Shown: one piece after another, positions 34,363 to 47,238 of the stretch
How the letters are laid out: every line of letters starts with the position of its first letter
Numbering within the stretch: position 1 is the stretch's first letter
Source of the DNA: Quercus robur
Taxonomy: Eukaryota > Streptophyta > Magnoliopsida > Fagales > Fagaceae
NCBI RefSeq assembly: GCF_932294415.1
Contig: NC_065539.1
Location: 49,805,501 to 49,869,500 of the forward strand
DNA length: 64,000 nucleotides
Reading direction: 5' to 3'
Program-made: the position numbers and the translations under genes
The notes under the pieces: generated by a model
Seen by the model: the letters and a program-made list of their open reading frames with translations, nothing else
Database searches by the model: none
What the model was told of the DNA's origin: nothing

Positions 34363-37300
34363 AGGGAGAACTGGATTTTTAATTTTATATCCAAAATATT
34401 GTGGGCATATATTTACATGACATGACTATATATTTTGAAAATCTATGTTCTTTATGCTGTAAACACATATATCAAATTTTATGTCAATCGGATATTATTT
34501 ATTATTTGATTCATAAACTTATTTTTTATGCATAATTTTACACTATAAAAACTTGAAATTTAAATATTTGATTGATGACATAGCTATTGATCTTTGATTT
34601 TCTGGAAATTTTGCAAACATAGAGAATATAAGAAAAAAATGTAATCCAATTGTAGATTTATTAAAATTCATATTCAATAAAAGAATATTAAGTATAGTTG
34701 TAGCCTTAGGCTACAACCTTGGCTGTGGCCAAACTTTGTTCAAATATTTCATGTTCTTGGAAGTGGGTCTTTGTCTATCTTTTTACTAAAAAACAAAAGA
34801 GAAGAAAAAGAAGTAAGTCTTTGTGAAATTTTCAAGTGGTCAGCATGGTAAAGGATCATAGATAAATATTCGCATGACAAAGTGGAAAACATCCTTATCA
34901 AGAGTAACATTTTTACCTTTGATTGTGTAATTGAAATTTTTAGTGAAAAAGGTTGTATTATTTCAAGAGAGTTATTTCTTAATTTTGTTAATCATACATC
35001 CAAAGTAGCTTATACAAACTAGGATGTCTGACTATAAAATTGTTTGGAAATCCCTATTAATTGAACATGCAATTGTATATGCATAGCTGTTAGATGTAAA
35101 TGAATGGTAAATCATATATACTTATGTACTTAAAAACATGATAAAATAACAGTTCCTGAAAATGATAAAGAGAATTGAAATTACAGACTGAGATGTTCGT
35201 TTTCTTGGCCTATATAATGGAAGATAACAAAAAATAATAGTAGATTTAAATAATTAGAAACAACTGTTGTGTGAAATAACAACGGATGTTTTGGATATAT
35301 AACTTGCCAGTTTTTACAAAATTGTTTTTTCTGCTGTATTTGTTGCAAAGTTGCCACTCATTCTGTAAAAAAAAAAAAAATGTTGTTAGTGGATTGTTTA
35401 GTTTCCTTTCAAATTCATGTTCATTCGTTTACAGGGTTATTCCAAGTCGGCGTCACCAGCCGGCAGCATATAGGCTTTTCATGGAGCTCCTTAAGAGACA
35501 TGCCTTTACTCTTAAATCTCAAATAAAGGGCATGAATTATCAAAGGCAAGTTTTAAATTTTGTTTTGCATATCATGTTAGACAGACTGGATTATTTATGA
35601 GCTGTCTTCATTATTGTCTAAGTCAGTGCTATATTGCCTTCTTGTCTTGAATTTATCTATAGGTGTGTTTTGAGGAATATTTTATATTGTGTCTTGTTTT
35701 GTGCAACAAAACTTTCTGAAGTCAAGAAAACCCAAAGTAATTAATTCTTATGGATTTAAGTTATATATTACATAAAGATTTTCCATGCAAAGTAAGGATA
35801 ATTGTTCAAGTTCTGCAGTGGAAACCAAAAATACTGGATGATGCTCTTCTTTCATGTATCTTTTGGTTTCATAAGCAGCTCTAGTGTCATCTACACGGGT
35901 TTTGTAAACACCCCTAGAAGGAAAATAGAACATATCTGCCAATTGAGAATTGAAGAGGACGCAGCAATGAATGAGAGGATACTAAATTTACCACAAGGAC
36001 ACTGTAATTTTTCATGCCACCATTGATAAGATCATCTCAATGTAATTTAATTTTTTCATACTACATGTAAATCCCAAATTGGTAACAAGTTTCTATTCAT
36101 GTGCCCGTACAAATCCTCATGTTACTTAAAATACAAGTGCTCTACGGTCTAGTCTACATTAATATACTGGTAATTATTTATATGTCAATAAAATCATTTG
36201 CAATTAGTATAATCTTTTCTCTTTCTAGTGACTAGTCTCTAGTATCATTGCTTTAAAATAAAGTTGATGTTGTTAAAATGATTGCAATATTTGATGTCAT
36301 TCCATAACATTGCATTCATTCTGGTTTTTCATTGACGATTTCTTGTGTATCTTTCTATACAGGGTTATGCAATCGATAGATACTATTCTTCAGCTCTCCC
36401 AGATATTTGGTCTGAAAACTAGTGAAGCTGGGACTATTGTGGTTGAGCTCATCTTTTCACTTGTGTGGCAGTTACTTGATGCATCATTAGATGATGAAGG
36501 GTTACTAGAACTTACCTCAGAAAAGAGGTCTAGATGGGCAACTAATTCTCAAGACATGGAAATAGATGGTCATGATAAATATGATGAGAAGCAGAGTGAA
36601 TGTCATGAAAGAATGCAGAAATTTAATACATTGATGGCTATTGAGCTTATTGGGCAATTTATGCAGAATAAAGTAACTTCCAGGATTCTTAACTTAGCAC
36701 GCCAGAACATGTATATGCTTATGTCTCTTAGTACTTGCTTTTTCACAATTTATTCACTATTATTGCTATATTGTGTAAGTGAAAGCACACTAGAACTTCA
36801 CCAATTAGTACTAAAGTGAATTTCTCTTGGACTTTTCTATGACAATTTAATGGAAAACGGTCATTGCACACACAACTGAGTTTTTTCCTACTTATATGCA
36901 TCAGCTACTTGTTCTATAATTTTCTCCCTTTTTTTTTTTTTAATTCATTCCCTTTTATCCTTCCTTAAGTCCCATAGGTTTGATCTTGTATAATCTGTAA
37001 TCACCATCTGATTTTGATTAAGTTCAGTGGGAGAATTGATTTTATCACAGATTCATATTCCAATGAAGAAACCCCATTTTCTTTTCAAAAGAAAAGGAAA
37101 CCCTCTAAAGCAATCCAAATGATGCTAAATCTTAAGCCATTATGTCTGCCAATGACCTTTAAGCCATATGACATCTTCACCCCATAACTTAAGGTGGTGA
37201 GTAAGGTCATGGTTTCAAATTCCGTTGGGTGCATGAGTTAACTGCAACAACAACAAACAAACAAACGAAAAACCGGGGAAGACCATCATGTAATTTTACA

Positions 37301-40242
37301 GATAGCTTACTTAGTTTCCTGCTTGGTCTTTTTCCTGAATGATTTTGCTTAACATTTAGTGCCACATTGTAAGGTCCTCACATTGGAAAGGATTTACCCA
37401 GCGCTTACAGCTGCTTCAAGCAAACTCATCAGCTTTGAAAAATGCAGAAATAACTCCTGAGGCACTTCTGCAGTTGGCTTCAAATTCTCACATTGTCTCT
37501 CAAGAAATCAGATTAAAGTCTAGGCTAAATTCCAATGACATTGTGGTTATTGGTGCTCTGGCTTCTTCTACCAGTCTGTGCAATGGGGCTAGTCATTCTG
37601 ATCATTGGCTCCCACTTGATCTGATTTTAGAAGATGCTATGGATACAAAAGAGGTCAATGTCATAGGCGCCATCGAAACCATCACAGGTGAAGAATTGTT
37701 ATCCCAAACAATTTTATTTTAAATTGTATAATCTCATTGCTTAACAAACTGGCATCTATGTGAATATTGAAATTTCATTTTGTGCAGGTTTGATTAAGGT
37801 CCTCAAAGCCATAAATTGCACCTCCTGGCACAACACCTTCTTGAACCTGTGGATTGCGACTCTTCGTCTTGCACAAAGGGTAAAAAATATTTGTGGTTAA
37901 CTTGAAATTTTCTTCTATCTTTGATTTTTTTCCTTGGTTCTGTGGAACATAGAAAAATGATGCTTCCTTGAAGATTCATGTTGAGGCTCCTTTAAACTTA
38001 TAATGTTCTTGGGGAAGCGGTCCATACTTGGTTGTTTGGGTTTCCTGCTGGTGAATTACATTCTAGTACCATCAAACTGTCAAAGTTTCTTGTTAGTGAA
38101 TTGATCAACAGGAGCATCGGAGTCGGTAGATTGAGTTATGCTTTGCATATCATTAGGTGTCATATAGTTCTATTTCTAGGAACTGAACTGATTGAATTTT
38201 CCATTTTAATTTTTTATTATTGTTAGGGTCGGGATTCCATTTACACTCCTAGGTTTCGTCTAGATAATCGGTTTTGCACCTTACTGTGCATCATAACTCT
38301 AGTGGTTGCTGATTTTATTGACGAAGAGGAAAGTGCACCACTTGATGAAACAGAATATGGCTCGACAAGTAGTTGGAAAGAAAGAAGTGTTCCAGGAAAG
38401 TGTCGCAACGAGTTGGCCTCCAGCTTACAGATGCTAGGTGATTATAAGGGGTTGCTGATTCCACTTAAATCCACTGTTTCTGCAGCAAATCAAGCTGCTG
38501 CAAAGGCAATGTTCTATATTTCAGGCGTCGATATTGAAAATACAAACTTAGAATGCATCAGTATGAATCATATGCCAGCTAATTGTGGTAAGTAATAACA
38601 GGTTCTCATTCATTATCTACGATTTACAAAAGCTTTCTGTAGGCGTAAAGTTCAAACTCGTATAGCATTGTGATAACTGTCTAGGGGGTACAGTGGTGAG
38701 CTCACTCAATGTACCTCTTGAAAATCATGCATCTGACAATTCATCTGAAAGATATATGTAAGCTTCTCATTATTTATCATTCTTGTTTAATGTTCTTTAA
38801 GGCTGTAGTGATCTAGTTGAAGTGAGCTCAACTTAAAATTGGATATAGATAAAATATCGGTGGTGTGTAAAAGTCTATGAAGCCTACTCACTATTTTGTT
38901 CCCATTTATTTCAAAAGCAAGAGTGAAAAAAGCAGAGGTACTCAAAATTTTTAGTTACACCAAAATAGGAAAAAAGTTATAATTTGATGCATCACACTAA
39001 TAACACTTGATTATTTGATATTCCCAGACAACAAAAAGAAGTTTAACCTGGTTTGTTAGATTGTATCCTTTAAGTTTTCTCCCTAAGCCATAAAATGGTG
39101 TTCTTGCATTCTAGTCTTCTGTTTATGTATTTCAACATCTTAGTTTCTCTTCCAAACGTTCTTTTTGTATTTTTATGTTGGAAACATTCCTTTTCACTCA
39201 TATGCATCCTTTTGTCCCTAAACATGAAACTAATGTTGGATGCTAATACAAGTTTCTTATTTTGACACAAGTAAAAAGTTTAGCTCCAAACCAGTTTGGA
39301 TATCTTCCTCCAACCCAGTATGTGACAATTGAAAGGACCATCCATGTTTAGTTTTACTCATATGACATTTTGATGAGTCATGTGACTTGTTTAAATAATA
39401 CATATAGATAATCTTATAAATTGCCATGTAGTGGGTTGGAGGAGATAGCTCCAAACCGGTTTGGAGCTAAACTTTGTCCTTGACACAAATATACATTGTT
39501 GGACACAACCACTCCCAGAAATCTATATGCAATGACGTGGCTATTTGTTTTTATCTTTGTCAACATACATCTATTGAGTGTCATTTGCATGCAAAACTAT
39601 AGATACTATGACAATTAAGAACTAGGGATTACCTCCTTGATGGATAATGTGTAATTCAATTTCTTAGGCAGCCCTTTGATTTTGTAATTCACACTCGTGA
39701 TTGATACTATGTAAGTTTGAGAATTTCTGTGTACGATATTCATCTCAATTGAGGTACAAAATAGTGTACAAGGCAAGTAATAAATGGGGAACAATGTACG
39801 CCTAAATGAAAGCATGAATATATGTGACACAGTATCAGTCAAGCCTTAATATGTGTAACATAGTATCAATTAATGGGCTGCCTAACACACTTGAAGTCTA
39901 TTAACTTTCTAGGTGAATGAGTGTCATTTCATTTATGTCTGAAAGCATGTGTCCCAGACCAGATGGACTAGAGTGTCATGTCCTCTCTTGTCCAACACAT
40001 AAGTTTTCATTTTTTCCTATAGTGTTCAACAAATAAGTTTTCATATAAAAGTATTCCACAGATTGTAGCTTCAACTTCGTGCTCTATCCAATTCTTCAGT
40101 GCCACTTGTGTTTGTCCTTGTAGCATATTTGTAATGCCTTCTAATCCAAGATTTTGCAGCATGTGCAATGCTTTCTAAAATTAGTTCTATCCTTGTTTCA
40201 GCTGGAAACATGCGGCATCTAATAGTTGAAGCTTGTATAGCT

Positions 40243-40277
<35 letters not shown>

Positions 40278-43200
40278 AGGCTATGTGAATGGAAAGATCG
40301 ATCAAATACCGGTTAGTTTGCCAGGACAAGTGCCTGGTTGGCCATCATTAATGCAGGGGGAATTGCTTACTCCAGTAATGATAGATGCTTTGGTATCCAC
40401 TCCTGCTTCAAGGTATATTCACACTTGTTCCTTTTAAAGTTCAACTGAACCACACTCAAATTGAACAAGCCTTTACCATATGTAATTGGTATTAGCTACA
40501 TGAGCCCTTTATTTAACTAATCTGGATCTGGTGCATGAAAGTAGAGAGCACCTCAACTCAATTCTCTAAACCATTATTTTTCAAACTCAATTCTCAGATG
40601 AATCATAAGATGTGACTAAGACATTCACTAGCCATCAACTTGCAACCCTCTTCCTTTGTCAAGACTTAGAATTGGTTGTGTGGAATTTAGCCTAGGTGGA
40701 TACATGCATTTAGTATCAGGGGTGGTCCAAGAAATGAACTTGGAATTGAGTAACACAACAATCAATAATCATACCACTTGATTCATCTGCTCCTAATTGG
40801 CATAGTTACCAGTAAAAATGACCATATCCAAATTAGGTTCATTTCACAACTTAGAATTTCTATGTTAAGACTTTTATTTGACTCTTGAATCTTATAATTC
40901 CAGTAAAGATGCCTAGAGGTCAGATCATATAATTGTTTGACAATGCCAACTTTAATGTAACATTTTGAACCCTCTAAGTTCTATGTTTTTTAAAATGTTA
41001 ATGGAGGTTGGACAAAATAATTTTGAAGTTAAAGAGAGAGCATAACTTTTAGATTAGCTAATTTCTCTGACTGGGGCCTGGTATTCGGTTACACCATTTT
41101 TATTCTGAAGCCAGGTTTATCAAATGCTCTTTTTAGTAGATCTATCCATGTTAAAGCAACTAAATTAAACTCATGGATTATTTGGTGGAAGTTTAGCAGA
41201 GCTCGAGAAAATATTTGAGATTGCTGTCAATGGTTCAAATGAAGAGAAGATATCAGTGGCAAAAATTCTTTGTGGGGCCTCCCTAATCCATGGTTGGAAA
41301 GTACAGGTGATAAATTTATCTACCTGATCATACAAATATCACATTCATACTTATGCCATTGGTTCCTCCCAATTATTTCATTCCCTTTCTTTGTTACTTC
41401 TTACAATTTTCTTGCTGAATTATTGAGCTACTCTGGTTAAATGAATATCTACATTTCATGTAGGAACACACTGCTGATTTCATTATAAGATTATTGTCTC
41501 TTCCAGCTCCTGCAGATTACTCAGGGAGGGAGAGCCATTTGATAGGTTATGCTCACATGCTGGATATACTTGTTCTTGGAATAACATCCCTTGAATGTCT
41601 TCAGCTTTTCTCACTACATGGCTTGGTATATGTTGCTTCCTCTGATTCAAACATCTCCATTACATGGATAAGAAATGATATTATGTTGGTTAAATAGATG
41701 TCTTTAATAAGTTACAGGATTTAGTGAATCTATGTTTCCACATATTCTGTCTTTACAGAATACTATCCTAACAGTTAATTTGGCTGCCAAGATGGTTTGC
41801 AACATGCATTGTAATGGCAGCGTCAATATGACATGACTTGAAGGTGCTTTATGGATATCCAGATGGCCAGGAAAAATTTAGATTAGAAGATGGATGTAAG
41901 ACAAGATGGTCAATGGTTTAACTCAGTCTAGCTCTTGGTGAAGCAGAATGGTGGCAAAGCTATTCTCACTGTTGAGCATTTTAGTTGCTTTTTTATTTGG
42001 TATTATTGAAATGAGAATCTTTCAGCTACTAAATGGAGCTTACTTGTAAAATCGAACGGTGTAGGGGCATCCAGGAACGATGTTAATGGTGCACCAATAT
42101 ATGGATTAAGTTGAATATGGATTGTATTGAGCTTTAATTCCACAGATCTGTTAGAGAGAGGCAATGTTATGGACTAATTATTTTTGTCTACTTTTGTTTG
42201 CAGGTTCCACACCTTGCGTGTTCATTGATGTCAATCTGTGAGGTTTTTGGGTCATGTGTGTCCAATGAGTTGTGCACTGCTGCAACAGGGGAAAAAATCT
42301 CTGCCCACTCTGTGTTTTCAGATGCATTTACTCTTCTTTTAAGGCTATGGAGGTTCTATCATCCTCCGATTAAACTGCGAACAGGAATTGTAATCCAAAT
42401 TGAATTCTTCCAAACTCCAGAATACCTATTACTTTTACGTAATTTTTACCTGCTATCTCATGGACGCAACCACCAAAGTCGAAATAAAAGGAGACACAAA
42501 GCTGTTGCAAGGTCATTAAGTCCACACCCCATATTGATTTGCACATTTCCAAAAATGAGAGATTGGTATCAGCAGCATAGTGCAAGCGTACATTCAACCC
42601 TCTCTGGACTAGTTGTAGAGGCTCATGTTCATCAGATTGTTGATGCGCTTCTTGGAATGATGTTCAGAGGAAGTCAGTCTCTGCATTCTGTTAGTTCTGG
42701 AAGTAGTGTCCGTGGACCTAAGGATGAAGACACCTTTCTAAGACTAAATTTGCCTGCATGGAATATACTGGAAGCGGTTCCTTTTGCGGTTGAAGCTGCT
42801 TTAAAAGCCTGTGCTAATGGAAGACTTTCTCCCCGTGAACTATCTACAGGTCATTCTCATGTCACTATTTGATTTCTATTGGTGAAATCAATTTTTTTGA
42901 TAGGTTCCTCTAGGCAAACAAGTCAAATTATATGATTCATTTTCTGCTCTGCCTGATAATCTATGATTCTTTTGGCAACTCTTATTGCCAGCCTAACTGG
43001 TGATAATCTTAGACTTTAACTAATCACAATTATTCATTTTACCTTGGAAGCCAAAAGAAATAAATTATTATTATTATTTTTTCCACTAAGTTGACCATTT
43101 GTGGTAGAAATAGTTAATATTCATTATTGCTTGAATCAAATAGGTACTGATATAACCTAAAAATATTTTAATGTCTCAGGGCTTAAAATGTTATGTAATT

Positions 43201-45446
43201 TTCTTCCTGCGTCTTTGGCTTCCATTGTAAGCTACTTCTCATCTGAAGTATGCCGGGGTGTTTGGAAACCAGTTTCTATGAATGGAACGGATTGGCCCAG
43301 CCCTGATGCAAACTTATCTGATGTCGAGGAACAGATAAAGAAAGTTGTAGCTGCCACTGGTGTTGATGTCCCAAGCACTGCCTCAGGTTCATTTTACCAT
43401 AATATACATATGCATATACTCATGTGTTTGTAGTTGTGTGTAAAGATCAAAGTCATACGTCTGCCCACATTTTTAGTTCTCTTACTTATAAATGAGAACC
43501 CCAACCCCAGGATCATGTAAGTCCTTTTAATCCTGGAACCTTCTACATGAGTGTTATGCATGTATAAACAAGGACAACAAATTTAAAAAATAAAGAAAGA
43601 AAGAAATGTATTATTTTCCAAACCAGAAGTATTTATCCATTTATTTTGATAGGTAATAAAAAACTTTATTAATAAAAATATCTGCAAGTACACTAGGAGT
43701 ATACTAACGGAACATCATAGTACAACTCTAAAATTACAAAAATCAGTAAGTTCAACTAAATTAAAGAATGTAAACCTGAAGCTGTCATCCACTCAAGAAG
43801 CGTCTTCATGAAGAGATCTTTCAGCCCTATCTTAGTGCTCTCACACCCATCAAAAGCCCTTGCATTTATTTCCCTCAAAATACATCACATCAAACAATGA
43901 GTAATAATCTTCCAAATTTCAACACATCAATTATACCCAAAACCTCCTTGCCAATAGGATAGTAAATCAATAACCTCCTAGACATCACCCACTAAATCCT
44001 AAACAGGACAAAAAACAAATCCCACAATTCTCTAACCAAGGAACAATGCAATAACAGATGGTCCACTGTTTCATCATCTCAAACATGCAACCCAACTAAC
44101 CAGCAGTATTTAGGTAAATATATAGGGTTCTGGTTGATGGTGCTTTAAGACACTCCTTTGCAAAACCAATTAATACTCTCATGTCTATGCCCTTTACTTT
44201 GGGATTATTTTGGGCGCAGGGTTTAACTAACCAAACTCTTCTTTTAAATGTTTAGCAATTAAATTAGTATCAAGGGTTTCTCCATATATTAATCTAGAAA
44301 CAGTCTCTTCAGTATTCTAACTGACTTGTAATTTTCACAGCTGGAAGCTCTGCACCTACACTTCCACTGCCCCTGGCCGCTTTTGTAAGCCTAACCTTAA
44401 CCTTTAGAGCTGTGGAAAGTCCACTCTATTTGGCTATCCCAGCCTTGGAATTTATTGCTGCAGGATCCCCATGGCCTTGTATGCCAATTGTGGCTTCCCT
44501 GTGGTGCCAAAAGGTGAAACGTATGTTTGACTACTTTGTATTTAGTGCATCTCGTACAGTCTTTCTCCAAAACCATAGTGCTGTGGTAAAACTTCTTCAA
44601 AGCTGCTTCACTGCCACACTTGGCATAAATTCCTCTCCTATCTCAAGCAATGGTGGTGTCGCTGTCCTTCTTGGTAATGGACTTAAATTCCCTTTCAACG
44701 ATTGGTCTCCTGTTGCCCCCGGGATTCTCTTTCTACATGCCATTCGATCCTTAAAAGGAACTATTCTAATTGCAGAAGATATTCTCTCTCTGTTGATGCA
44801 TTCTGTGAGAGAAATAGCATGCAGTGGACTTCATAGAGAGACACTGGAGAAGATGAAGAGTACCAAAAATATAGTAAGATCTGGAAACGTTTCGTTTGCT
44901 GCAGCATTGGCACGGGTGAAACTAATGGCTTCTCTCGGGGCTTCTTTAGTATATATATGTGGAGGATTCAGTTTGGTTCAGCCATTGTTTAAAGAAACTT
45001 TGACTTCCTGGCTTATATCTCCTCACAGTTCAGAGTTGGAAGGAAGGTCAGAAGGGATGGTTGAAGTACTAATGGGATATGCACTTGCATACTTTGCATT
45101 TCTATGTGGAGCTTTTGGTTGGGGTGTTGACTCAGCATCACATGCATCAAACTGGCGCCATGATATCCTCAAAGGCCATATGAAATTCTTAGCGAATGCA
45201 CTTGATGGGAAGATATCACTTGGATGTCATCGGGCAACTTGGCATGTGTATGTTTCAGAGTTTTTGAGCTTGATGACGGATTGCGCACCAACTTGGGTGC
45301 TAAACACAGATGTAAATGCGTTGAAGAGTATAAGTAGAGGTTTGAAGCAATGGAACAATGAAAAGCTTGCTCTTGCGTTGCTTGTTATTAGTGGGGCTGG
45401 TAATATGGGTGCAGTTGCGGAATTCATTATAGAAAATGCCTTGTAG
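33618..45446 (+). CDS. MED33A: Mediator subunit 33 (REF4/RFR1 family), tandem copy 2, 12 exons
   Basis: Tandem paralogue of the gene at 19083-29786; exons 2, 3, 5-9 and 11 match it in length and all phases agree. Coding exons: 33618-33886, 35435-35545, 36363-36710, 37374-37687, 37788-37879, 38227-38587, 40202-40412, 41192-41306, 41464-41625, 42204-42849, 43180-43386 and 44341-45446. Total 3942 nt, 1313 aa, no frame breaks. Retained hallmarks include SYICWDNNVPILWKFLDKAL, VWQLLDASLDDEGLLELTS, DEEESAPLDETE and CEVFGSC. It is roughly two-thirds identical to copy 1 by eye and more diverged in exon 10 (WTLTNGEE-type replaced by CTAATGEK). Intron 2 starts with GC (AG|GCAAGT). Intron 4's upstream exon is 6 nt shorter than in copy 1. 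It probably acts in the Mediator tail like copy 1; whether it is expressed or specialised cannot be told here. Confidence 0.92.
34240..34369 (+). mobile_element. Short retroposon with A50 tail in intron 1 of MED33 copy 2
   Basis: A 62-bp body (CCCGGCACGAAC... to ...GGGAAACCAC) and exactly 50 A residues (34311-34360) are flanked by GAAGGGAGA at 34240-34248 and 34361-34369. The long pure A tail and perfect 9-bp duplication mark a recent insertion. The family is not recognised; the body may be a truncated SINE. Confidence 0.7.
37185..37270 (+). mobile_element. SINE-like element in intron 3 of MED33 copy 2
   Basis: A B-box-like GGTTTCAAATTCC is preceded by TTAAGGTGGTGAGTAAGG and followed by an AAC/AAAC-rich tail. 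Borders are uncertain. Confidence 0.4.
39271..39479. mobile_element. Mutator-type MITE with 9-bp target duplication in intron 6
   Basis: The 9-bp direct repeat TTGACACAA lies at 39262-39270 and 39480-39488. Terminal inverted repeats of about 40 bp share AAAGTTTAGCTCCAAACC and CTCCTCCAACCCA. Long TIRs with a 9-bp duplication are diagnostic of Mutator-like elements; 209 bp with no coding capacity makes it a MITE. Confidence 0.8.
43640..44105 (-). mobile_element. 3' remnant of an L1-type LINE in intron 11 of MED33 copy 2
   Basis: The minus strand encodes pieces of the C-terminal zinc-finger region of a LINE ORF2: DDETVDHLLLHCSLVRELW, then LREINARAFDGCEST in another frame, so it is frame-shifted. 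The 3' tail ends near 43645 in a TTTATTAATAAAG/TTATTACC sequence. 5'-truncated and dead. Confidence 0.8.
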
Positions 45447-45456
45447 TTTCCAATAT

Positions 45457-45458
45457 AA

Positions 45459-45500
<42 letters not shown>

Positions 45501-45501
45501 T
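45457..45501. repeat. A-tract/(TA)n/T-tract palindrome just after the MED33 copy 2 stop
   Basis: About 11 A, 12 TA units and 10 T, perfectly self-complementary, starting 11 nt after the stop codon. It would form a hairpin in the 3' UTR or a cruciform in DNA. Confidence 0.8.
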
Positions 45502-45760
45502 ATCTAAAAGTATTTTAAAATGGTAATCTACTTTACATGTAATAAATTTATGTTGTAATAAACCTTCTCTACTAATGAAAGTCTTTAATTTTATTTCTAT
45601 GAGAAAATTATGTGGTGTATGAGGAATATCTTCTTGGTGAAAAGGCTAACGTATATGTAAAGGGATTTCATGAGAAAAAGGCTAGTGTATATGTAAAATG
45701 GGCTCGTCAATGTTGGATTTATCTCCATTGTTTGGGCCGATACTTAAATTGGGCCCAATA

Positions 45761-46440
45761 TAGGGCTGTCCACTGGAAACCGAAAACCGACCCACCCACC
45801 CAAACTGCTCAGGCCGACCCGACACCAGTGACAGTCGACAGTGGGTCTTTGCCACCAAAAACTGACTTAGGCAGGTCGGATGGTGGGTTTTCTGCTCCAA
45901 AACCCGATAAACCCGATCCGATTGACGAAACCCATGAAAGAAGGTCGGATCTACCTAGATCCACTTAGATCCGGTGAAGATTTGGTAGTTTTTGGTTAGA
46001 TCCGGTGATGAGATGGAAGTTTTTGCTCAAATCTGGGCTTGAGGTGGTGGTTTTTGCTTCAATCCCATGGTTGTCACACAGATCCAAAGAAAAATCAACA
46101 GATCCGACGAAGATCCAGCGAAGATTCGGCGAAGATCCAGCGATTAGATGGAAGATTTTGCTCAAATCTGGGCTTGAGGTGGTGTTTTTTGCTTCGATCC
46201 AGTGGTTGTCACACAGATCCGAAGAAAAATCAATAGATTTGGCGAAGATTCGGCGAAGATCTGGAGGTTGAAACTCACTCCGACTTTAACTGACCCGATC
46301 GTTGTCCACCGAAGACCGATCTGACTCGACCTAAGGTTGTTCGCGGTCGGCGGCGGGTCGTTCAACCTCCCACCCGATGAGAGCGGGTCAGTTTCGGGTT
46401 GGGCACAAACCTGACCTGGACCGACCCGTGGACACCCCTA
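45761..46440. mobile_element. hAT-type MITE with perfect 8-bp target duplication
   Basis: Flanked by GCCCAATA at 45753-45760 and 46441-46448. Termini TAGGGCTGTCCA and, on the other strand, TAGGGGTGTCCA. The 8-bp duplication plus TAGGG termini are hAT features. The 680-bp element is clearly GC-richer than its surroundings and contains a ~100-bp direct repeat with 135-bp period (AGATGGAAG at 46011 and 46146). The frames open through it are not credible genes. Confidence 0.88.
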
Positions 46441-46448
46441 GCCCAATA

Positions 46449-47238
46449 TTTATCCCGTTATAATAATGCCCAAAGTTTGCCCTACTACATTACTATATAT
46501 TTATTTTTACTCTTTTTCTTCTCATTTTATTTTCTATAAATTTGTTATTCTCTCTTACATTCTTTCTTGAAAAAGTGTTCTCTGTCTCTATCTCTGTCTC
46601 TCGATTTTTTTATTCTTTTTTGTAACTTTACTTTAAGTTTATAAATCATTATGTTTTTTATAACCCTATTTTGGGTTAATATGTTTTGGTGTATTGTTTT
46701 TGAGTTCCCCATCACAAGTAGTCTCTCTCCCTCTTATAGCCATACTTTGATTTTTGTTTAAGTTAATACTTAGTTATTTTGGAAGTGAGATTTTGAAATT
46801 ATATCAAAACAAAATCTTGGCTATGCATTTGGATGTGCCTATTAATTATTTGAATAATATCAAGTGTGATTTTTGTTATGGGTTTTGATTATCATGACAA
46901 TCTCCTTTAAGAGAACGAGAAATTTGAATAATTAATTGAAACTTAAAAAGTTTAGTTGTGCGAAGAAAAAAAAAAGAAAAAAAAAAGAGGAAAACATAGC
47001 ACAGTATAACATAATTTTGAAAAATACGGACCACCTAAAAAATGAATAATATCAATCAAACACACTCAAAATAATAGAATGATATATTGGTAGAGATAGA
47101 AAGATGGAAAATAATTTTACAAATTAATTAATTTTTAGGGAGAACAAATTATCTTTAACAAATTTTAGAGAACAAATTATACATTATACATATCAAAATT
47201 AAAAAATAATTATATATTTCCATGTATCGCGTTAGACC
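46449..47238. other. Spacer downstream of the hAT MITE
   Basis: AT-rich, with TCTCTGTCTC runs at about 46580-46600. No gene or recognised repeat. Confidence 0.45.

Noticed and set aside
45612..46271. Frames of 88-118 aa inside 45.6-46.3 kb.
   Set aside because: They lie within the hAT MITE; the repetition comes from its 135-bp internal duplication.
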